A DNA stretch of 64,000 nt, taken from Jeongeupia chitinilytica. GTDB lineage: Bacteria; Pseudomonadota; Gammaproteobacteria; Burkholderiales; Chitinibacteraceae. The notes beneath the pieces were generated by a model. The model worked only from the letters and a program-made list of their open reading frames with translations, was not told where the DNA came from and ran no database searches. Positions 59,261 through 64,000 of the stretch are shown piece by piece. The first letter of the stretch is position 1. Every line of letters starts with the position of its first letter. The DNA is taken from assembly GCF_014652315.1 (NCBI RefSeq), contig NZ_BMYO01000007.1, positions 227,471 to 291,470 on the forward strand, in the 5' to 3' direction. The position numbers were made by a program, and so were the translations under genes.

Positions 59261-60004
59261 ATGAGTCTCGAAGGAAAAGTCGCGCTGGTGACCGGCGCAT
59301 CGCGCGGAATCGGCAAGGCCATCGTCCTCGACCTGCTGGCGCAGGGCGCCACCGTGATCGGCACCGGCGTCACCGAAGGCAGCGCTGCTGCAATCAGCGA
59401 CTACATCGCCGAAGCCGGCGGCAAGGGCCGCGGCATAGCGCTGGAAGTGACGACCGACGGTGCCTGCGAAGGCGTCGTCGACGCGATCGAGAAGGAGTTC
59501 GGCGCGATCCACATCCTCGTCAACAATGCCGGCATCACCCGCGACAATCTGCTGATGCGGCTGAAGGACGAGGACTGGGATGCGATCATGGACACCAACC
59601 TCAAGCCCGTGTACAAGCTCTCCAAGGCGGTGATCCGCGGCATGATGAAAGCCCGCTGGGGGCGTATCATCAACATTGCCTCGGTGGTTGGCGCGACCGG
59701 TAATGCCGGCCAGACCAACTACGCGGCCGCCAAGGCGGCGCTGTTCGGTTTCACCAAGTCGCTGGCCAAGGAAATCGGCTCGCGCGGCGTGACCGTCAAT
59801 GCCGTGGCGCCGGGCTTCATCGATACCGACATGACCCGTGGTTTGCCTGACGAACACAAGGCCAAACTGCTTGAGAACATCACGCTCGGCCGCCTTGGCG
59901 AACCGCGCGAGATTGCAGACGCGGTCGGCTTTCTTGCCAGCGACCGTGCCAGTTACATTACCGGCCAGACCTTGCACGTCAACGGCGGTATGTATATGAA
60001 TTAA
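59261..60004 (+). CDS. fabG: 3-oxoacyl-ACP reductase
   Basis: 247 residues, short-chain dehydrogenase. NADPH motif TGASRGIG (11-18), NNAG (88-91), catalytic S141, Y154 and K158 (YAAAK). C-terminal ITGQTLHVNGGMYMN. The ATG at 59261 has AAGGAAG upstream. The 88-base gap before it holds no gene. Confidence 0.97.
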   Translation: MSLEGKVALVTGASRGIGKAIVLDLLAQGATVIGTGVTEGSAAAISDYIAEAGGKGRGIALEVTTDGACEGVVDAIEKEFGAIHILVNNAGITRDNLLMRLKDEDWDAIMDTNLKPVYKLSKAVIRGMMKARWGRIINIASVVGATGNAGQTNYAAAKAALFGFTKSLAKEIGSRGVTVNAVAPGFIDTDMTRGLPDEHKAKLLENITLGRLGEPREIADAVGFLASDRASYITGQTLHVNGGMYMN

Positions 60005-60023
60005 CGTGTATTTAACCAAGATC

Positions 60024-60063
60024 AGCCCGCCCGCGTTGGCGAGGCGGCTTTTTTTGGTACAAT
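60024..60063 (+). promoter_or_regulatory. acpP promoter overlapping a terminator-like hairpin
   Basis: AGCCCGCC and GGCGGCT can pair (60024-60049, one bulge), followed by T7. TTGGCG (60036-60041), 16-base spacer and TACAAT (60058-60063) form a promoter, consistent with strong separate expression of the abundant acyl carrier protein. Confidence 0.65.
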
Positions 60064-60106
60064 GCGTCCGCTTTTTTTATCCCTTGAAAGGCTTGGAGTT
60101 TTATCC

Positions 60107-60346
60107 ATGGAAAACATCGAACAGCGCGTGAAGAAGATCGTTGCCGAACAACTTGGCGTGCCGGAAACCGACGTCAAGAACGAGTCCTCCTTCGTGAATG
60201 ACCTCGGCGCCGACTCCCTCGACACCGTTGAACTCGTGATGGCCCTCGAAGAAGAATTCGAGTGCGAAATTCCGGACGAAGACGCCGAAAAGATCACCAC
60301 CGTCCAGCAAGCGATCGACTACGTCTCGGCCAACCTGGGCAAGTAA
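60107..60346 (+). CDS. acpP: Acyl carrier protein
   Basis: 79 residues, acidic. Phosphopantetheine site S37 in LGADSLDTVELVM. Standard length. TTGGAG ribosome site about 10 bases upstream. Confidence 0.98.
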   Translation: MENIEQRVKKIVAEQLGVPETDVKNESSFVNDLGADSLDTVELVMALEEEFECEIPDEDAEKITTVQQAIDYVSANLGK

Positions 60347-60360
60347 TTTGCAGCATCCCA

Positions 60361-60400
60361 AGACCTCTGCCGGGCATTTTTCCGTCCGCCAGGGGTCTTA
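60361..60400 (+). other. Hairpin between acpP and fabF
   Basis: AAGACCTCTG (60361-60370) pairs with CAGGGGTCTT (60391-60400, one G-U) around a 20-base loop. No T run; may stabilise the acpP mRNA end or attenuate fabF. Confidence 0.45.
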
Positions 60401-60430
60401 TTCCATTCGGCGTTTCAATCGGAGAGTAAT

Positions 60431-61675
60431 GTGTCCAAACGCAGAGTAGTGATCACTGGCCTCGGCCACGTGTCCCCCGTCGGCAACGATGTTGCCACCG
60501 GCTGGGCCACCCTGCTCAAAGGGCAGTCCGGCATCGGCAGGATCACCCGCTTTGACGCGAGCGACTACGCTTGCCAGATCGCTGGCGAGGTCAAGGACTT
60601 CGACATCAGCCAATACATCTCGGCCAAAGATGCACGCCGGATGGATACCTTCATCCACTACGGCATTGCGGCCGCGTTCCAGGCGATTGCCGACGCCGGC
60701 CTCGATGACGCTGCCGGTCTCGACAAGACCCGCGTCGGTGTCAACATCGGTTCCGGTATCGGCGGCCTGCCGCTGATCGAGGAAACCGGTGCCACGCTGC
60801 TCGCCGGTGGTCCGCGCAAGATCGGCCCGTTCTTCATTCCCGGTTCGCTCGTCAACCTGATTGCCGGCCACGTGACCATCTACAAGGGATACCAGGGTCC
60901 GAGCTACGGCATCGTTTCGGCGTGCACGACCGGTGCGCACTGCATCGGCGATGCGGCGCGGATGATCCAGTACGGCGACGCCGACGTGATGGTTGCCGGC
61001 GGTGCCGAAGCGACCGTGACCGGCCTCGGCATCGGCGGCTTTGCCGCGATGAAGGCACTGTCGACCCGCAACGATGATCCGGCAACGTCTTCGCGTCCCT
61101 GGGACAAGGGCCGTGACGGCTTTGTCATGGGCGAAGGTGCCGGCGTGCTGGTGCTCGAAGAGTACGAACACGCGGTCAAGCGCGGCGCGAGGATCTACGC
61201 CGAGTTCGCCGGTTTCGGCATGAGCTCGGACGCGCACCACATTACCGCGCCGAGCTCGGAAGGCCCGGCCCGTGGCGTGGCCAACGCGCTGCGTGATGCC
61301 GGCATCAACGCCGACGAAGTCGACTACGTCAACGCACACGGCACGTCGACCCCGCTGGGCGACGCCAACGAAACCGCTGCACTGAAGCTCGCGTTCGGCG
61401 ACCACGCCAAGAAGCTGGCCGTCAACTCGACCAAGTCGATGACCGGTCACCTGCTGGGTGGCGCCGGCGGCGTCGAAGCCGTGTACTCGGTGCTGGCGCT
61501 GCACAACCAGGTATCGCCGCCGACCGCGAACATCTTCGAGCAGGACATCGAGGGCGGTTGCGATCTGGACTACGTGGCCAATACCGCACGCGACATGAAC
61601 ATCCGCGTGGCGATCTCCAACAGCTTCGGCTTTGGCGGAACCAACGGTACGCTGGTGTTCAAGCGTCTCGCCTGA
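60431..61675 (+). CDS. fabF: 3-oxoacyl-ACP synthase II
   Basis: 414 residues from a GTG start with GGAGAG upstream. C165 (VSACTTGAH), H303 (NAHGTSTPLGD) and H340 (TGHLLGGAGG) are the catalytic triad. Ends FGFGGTNGTLVFKR. Elongates acyl-ACP. Last gene of the cluster. Confidence 0.97.
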   Translation: MSKRRVVITGLGHVSPVGNDVATGWATLLKGQSGIGRITRFDASDYACQIAGEVKDFDISQYISAKDARRMDTFIHYGIAAAFQAIADAGLDDAAGLDKTRVGVNIGSGIGGLPLIEETGATLLAGGPRKIGPFFIPGSLVNLIAGHVTIYKGYQGPSYGIVSACTTGAHCIGDAARMIQYGDADVMVAGGAEATVTGLGIGGFAAMKALSTRNDDPATSSRPWDKGRDGFVMGEGAGVLVLEEYEHAVKRGARIYAEFAGFGMSSDAHHITAPSSEGPARGVANALRDAGINADEVDYVNAHGTSTPLGDANETAALKLAFGDHAKKLAVNSTKSMTGHLLGGAGGVEAVYSVLALHNQVSPPTANIFEQDIEGGCDLDYVANTARDMNIRVAISNSFGFGGTNGTLVFKRLA

Positions 61676-61693
61676 GTTCGCGGCGACGACATG

Positions 61694-61720
61694 AAAAAGG
61701 GCTGCCTCGGCAGCCCTTCT
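61694..61720. terminator. Bidirectional terminator between fabF and the TonB receptor
   Basis: AAGGGCTGCC and GGCAGCCCTT stem; five T follow on the minus strand and a T-rich stretch on the plus strand. Confidence 0.82.
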
Positions 61721-61735
61721 CTTTTGTCCGCGCGA

Positions 61736-64000
61736 TTACCAGCGGTAGCCGACGCTGGCGCGGATGCTGCGGCGGAAACCCTGCTCGCAGAACGTGCCGT
61801 CGCAACCGGTCAGGTACTCGCGGTCGAACAGGTTGTTGACGTTGAGCGCGAAGCGCCAGTCCGCCCGTTCGTAGGCAATCAGGCTGTCGACCAGCGTGAA
61901 CGCGTCGTTGCTCGTCCCCAGCCCGCCGCGCGACTGGCCGACATAACGCACGCCGAGCCCGGCGTTCCAGCCGGCGAGGGCACCGCTGAAATCGTACTTG
62001 CCCCAGGCGGCGGCCGTATGCCGCGGAATCGACAACGGCGGCTTGCCGACGTCGGCGGCGACGTTGCTCCGGGTGATTTCGGCGTCGATGAAGGTATAGC
62101 TGCCGATCAGGTCGAGGGCGCCGAGCTGCCATTGGCCCTCGAGTTCGAGGCCGCGGCTGCGGACTTCGCCGGTCTGCACTTCGAGCCGCAGCGGATTGGC
62201 GCCGGGCAGCGGCGTGCGGACGTTTTCCTTGGTCAGCTGGTAGACCGCGGCGGTGAAGCTGTAGCTGGCGCCTTCGGGCTGGTACTTGGCGCCGGCCTCG
62301 AGCTGTTCGCCGCGCTCGGGCTTGAACTGCTGGCCGAAGGCATCGTTGCCGATTTCGGGTTTGAACGAGGTCGAATAGCTCAGGTAGGGCGCCCAGCCGG
62401 CGTCGAACGGATAGACGAGGCCGGCGCGGCCGGTGAAGGCCTGATCGCGCTGTTCGGTGTAGACGCCGTCGAGCTTGGAGTCGGCGCTGTCACGCGTCCA
62501 GTCGTACCGGCCCCCGACGGTCAGCGCCCAGCGCCCGTAGCGCAGCTGGTCCTGCAGATAGGTGCCGAGCTGGCGGCTCTTGTTGAGGTTGTCCCAGGTC
62601 TGCTGCAGCGAATCCCAGTCCGGCTGCCTGAACACCGGGTCGTACAGGTCGAGCGGCGCGGCGGCGCCCATGTAGAGCTTCTGCTCGAAACTCGCCTGAC
62701 GATAGTCGACGCCGCCGAGCAGCAGGTGCTCGACCGCGCCGGTGCGGACGCGGGCCTGAACCTGGTTGTCGACCGCGAACGACTTTTCATGTTCGGGCCG
62801 GTACAGCGCCCGGCGGTTCAGCGTGCGATCGTCCGGGCGCAGCCCGAGCGCACGGACTTCGCGCCGGTCGTTGCGTGCATCGTAGTAGCGCAGGTTCTGC
62901 CGCAGCGTCCAGACGTCGTCCGGCGCGTGTTCGAACAGGTAGCCGACGGTCACGCCGGTCTTGTCGTGCTCGGCGCCCGGCCCCTGGATGTTCAGCGACG
63001 GATCCGGCTGGCCGAGCGGACCCGGCTGGTAGAACTGGTTCGGTATCGCCCAGGTGGTACGGTCGTGCTGGTACTGCGCCAGCAGCGTCAGGCTGGTGCG
63101 CGCATCCGGCTGCCATGTCAGTGCCGGCGCCAGATAGACGCGGTCATCGGGCAGGTCGTCCCACTGGGTACCGGCGTCGCGGGCGAGTGCGGTCAGCCGG
63201 TAGACCCAGCGGCCGTCGTCGTCGAGCGTGCCGCCGACGTCGGCAGCGATCTGTGCGCGGTCGTAGCTGCCGGTTTCGACACGGACTTCGGGCCGCAAAC
63301 CGACGATCGGCCGTTTGGTGACGGCGTTGACGAGGCCGCCGGGGTTGGCCCGGCCGTACAGGACCGAGCCCGGTCCGCGCACGATGTCGAGCCGTTCCAG
63401 CCCGTAGGGTTCGATCCGGCTGATGAAGGCGTTGTGGTACAGCCGCATGCCGTCGCGGTACATGCCGTCGGCCGAAACGCCGAAACCGCGCATCAGCAGG
63501 TCGTCGTCGGTGGTCGCGAATTCGTAGGCGGTGACCCCGGCGTTGTAGCGCACGGCCTCGGCGATGGTTGCGACGTCCTGGTCATCCATCTGTTCGCGGG
63601 TGACGACCGAAATCGACTGCGGCGTTTCGCGCAGCGTCGTGTCGGTCTTGGTGGCGCTGGCGGCGTGCCGCGCCTGATAGCCGATGCCGGGACTGGTTGC
63701 CCAGTCGCGCATGGCTTCGACAGTGACTGCCGACAGCGTGGCTTCGCTGCGGCCGACGGTGACGGTCTTGCCGGAGAACGAGGCGCTCAGGCCGCTGCCG
63801 GCCAGCAGTTGCTGCAGGGCGGCGGCGGGTTCGAGCGTGCCGCGCAGCGCCGGGGCCTGCCGGCCGACGACCAGCGCGCTGTCGACGACCAGGTTGAGGC
63901 CGGCGGCCTGGCCGAGCCGGGTCAGCGACGTGGCCAGCGGCTGTGCGGGCAGGTCGAGCCTGAACGGCGCTGCGTGGGCGGTGGCGATCGCCACCGCCCA
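61736..64000 (-). CDS. TonB-dependent siderophore receptor with signalling domain (start outside window)
   Basis: 755 codons present; the frame runs off the right end inside the signal peptide (WAVAIATAHA before APFRLD), so only the first residues are missing. Mature N-terminus: STN domain (about 70 residues, LDLPAQPLATSLTRLGQ), then the plug (RETPQSISVVTREQMDDQ, RGFGVSADGMYRDG, IVRGPGSVLYGRANPGGLV) and the 22-strand barrel ending in aromatic RASVGYRW. FpvA/FoxA-like ferric siderophore uptake. The STN domain implies a sigma/anti-sigma partner, which would lie to the right. Confidence 0.92.
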   Translation of the reverse strand, partial: WAVAIATAHAAPFRLDLPAQPLATSLTRLGQAAGLNLVVDSALVVGRQAPALRGTLEPAAALQQLLAGSGLSASFSGKTVTVGRSEATLSAVTVEAMRDWATSPGIGYQARHAASATKTDTTLRETPQSISVVTREQMDDQDVATIAEAVRYNAGVTAYEFATTDDDLLMRGFGVSADGMYRDGMRLYHNAFISRIEPYGLERLDIVRGPGSVLYGRANPGGLVNAVTKRPIVGLRPEVRVETGSYDRAQIAADVGGTLDDDGRWVYRLTALARDAGTQWDDLPDDRVYLAPALTWQPDARTSLTLLAQYQHDRTTWAIPNQFYQPGPLGQPDPSLNIQGPGAEHDKTGVTVGYLFEHAPDDVWTLRQNLRYYDARNDRREVRALGLRPDDRTLNRRALYRPEHEKSFAVDNQVQARVRTGAVEHLLLGGVDYRQASFEQKLYMGAAAPLDLYDPVFRQPDWDSLQQTWDNLNKSRQLGTYLQDQLRYGRWALTVGGRYDWTRDSADSKLDGVYTEQRDQAFTGRAGLVYPFDAGWAPYLSYSTSFKPEIGNDAFGQQFKPERGEQLEAGAKYQPEGASYSFTAAVYQLTKENVRTPLPGANPLRLEVQTGEVRSRGLELEGQWQLGALDLIGSYTFIDAEITRSNVAADVGKPPLSIPRHTAAAWGKYDFSGALAGWNAGLGVRYVGQSRGGLGTSNDAFTLVDSLIAYERADWRFALNVNNLFDREYLTGCDGTFCEQGFRRSIRASVGYRW

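Overview
The window is GC-rich DNA from a betaproteobacterium, most likely a chitin-degrading member of Neisseriales (Chitiniphilus/Jeongeupia-like). This placement rests on four modular GH18 chitinases, an EarP/EF-P(Arg32) pair, a TspB-like phage protein and the tsaD-rpsU-yqeY-dnaG-rpoD and yceD-rpmF-plsX-fab gene orders. It is inferred from gene content, not from a database match.

Left end (1 to about 8.5 kb): the right part of a filamentous phage (inovirus) prophage. Reading leftward on the minus strand are an excisionase-like regulator, an ssDNA-binding protein, a small unknown protein, an HUH replication initiator, two coat-like proteins, a terminator, tiny minor coat proteins, a TspB/pIII-like adsorption protein, a DUF2523/pVI-like protein, Zot (pI) and the start of a secretin that runs off the window. 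A repressor-like gene and a tyrosine integrase read rightward. The integrase abuts the 3' end of tRNA-Leu(UAA), the likely attachment site. A tRNA cluster follows (Leu, Cys, Gly, Gly).

9-17.4 kb: nadA, preceded by a folded leader RNA that I do not recognise, then a bifunctional NMN adenylyltransferase/Nudix gene, then a complete ribose operon (rbsK-D-A-C-B) with a Cra-like LacI-family regulator. Near-identical operators lie in front of the regulator and of the operon.

17.4-28.7 kb: an 11-gene minus-strand secretion/pilus operon that mixes type II secretion parts (GspG, F, E, D and three further pseudopilins) with type IV pilus style PilM/N/O/P-like assembly proteins. It lies just downstream of a secreted GH18 chitinase. 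Three more chitinases follow at 39.6-44.1 and 47.6-49.6 kb. All carry CBM5/12-type chitin-binding modules joined by long Pro-Thr linkers encoded by hexamer/dodecamer repeats.

29-50 kb, between the chitinases: sodB, a CobD/AmpE-like membrane protein, an FAH-family hydrolase, tsaD, the rpsU-yqeY-dnaG-rpoD macromolecular synthesis genes, tRNA-Ile2(CAU), an OmpA-like lipoprotein, earP-efp, an M48 protease with a pilin-like helix, and rpsT.

50.6-64 kb: murJ, a small membrane protein with hisC, an rsmI-like methyltransferase with maf, then the fatty-acid synthesis cluster yceD-rpmF-plsX-fabH-fabD-fabG-acpP-fabF, and finally a convergent TonB-dependent siderophore receptor whose start lies outside the window.
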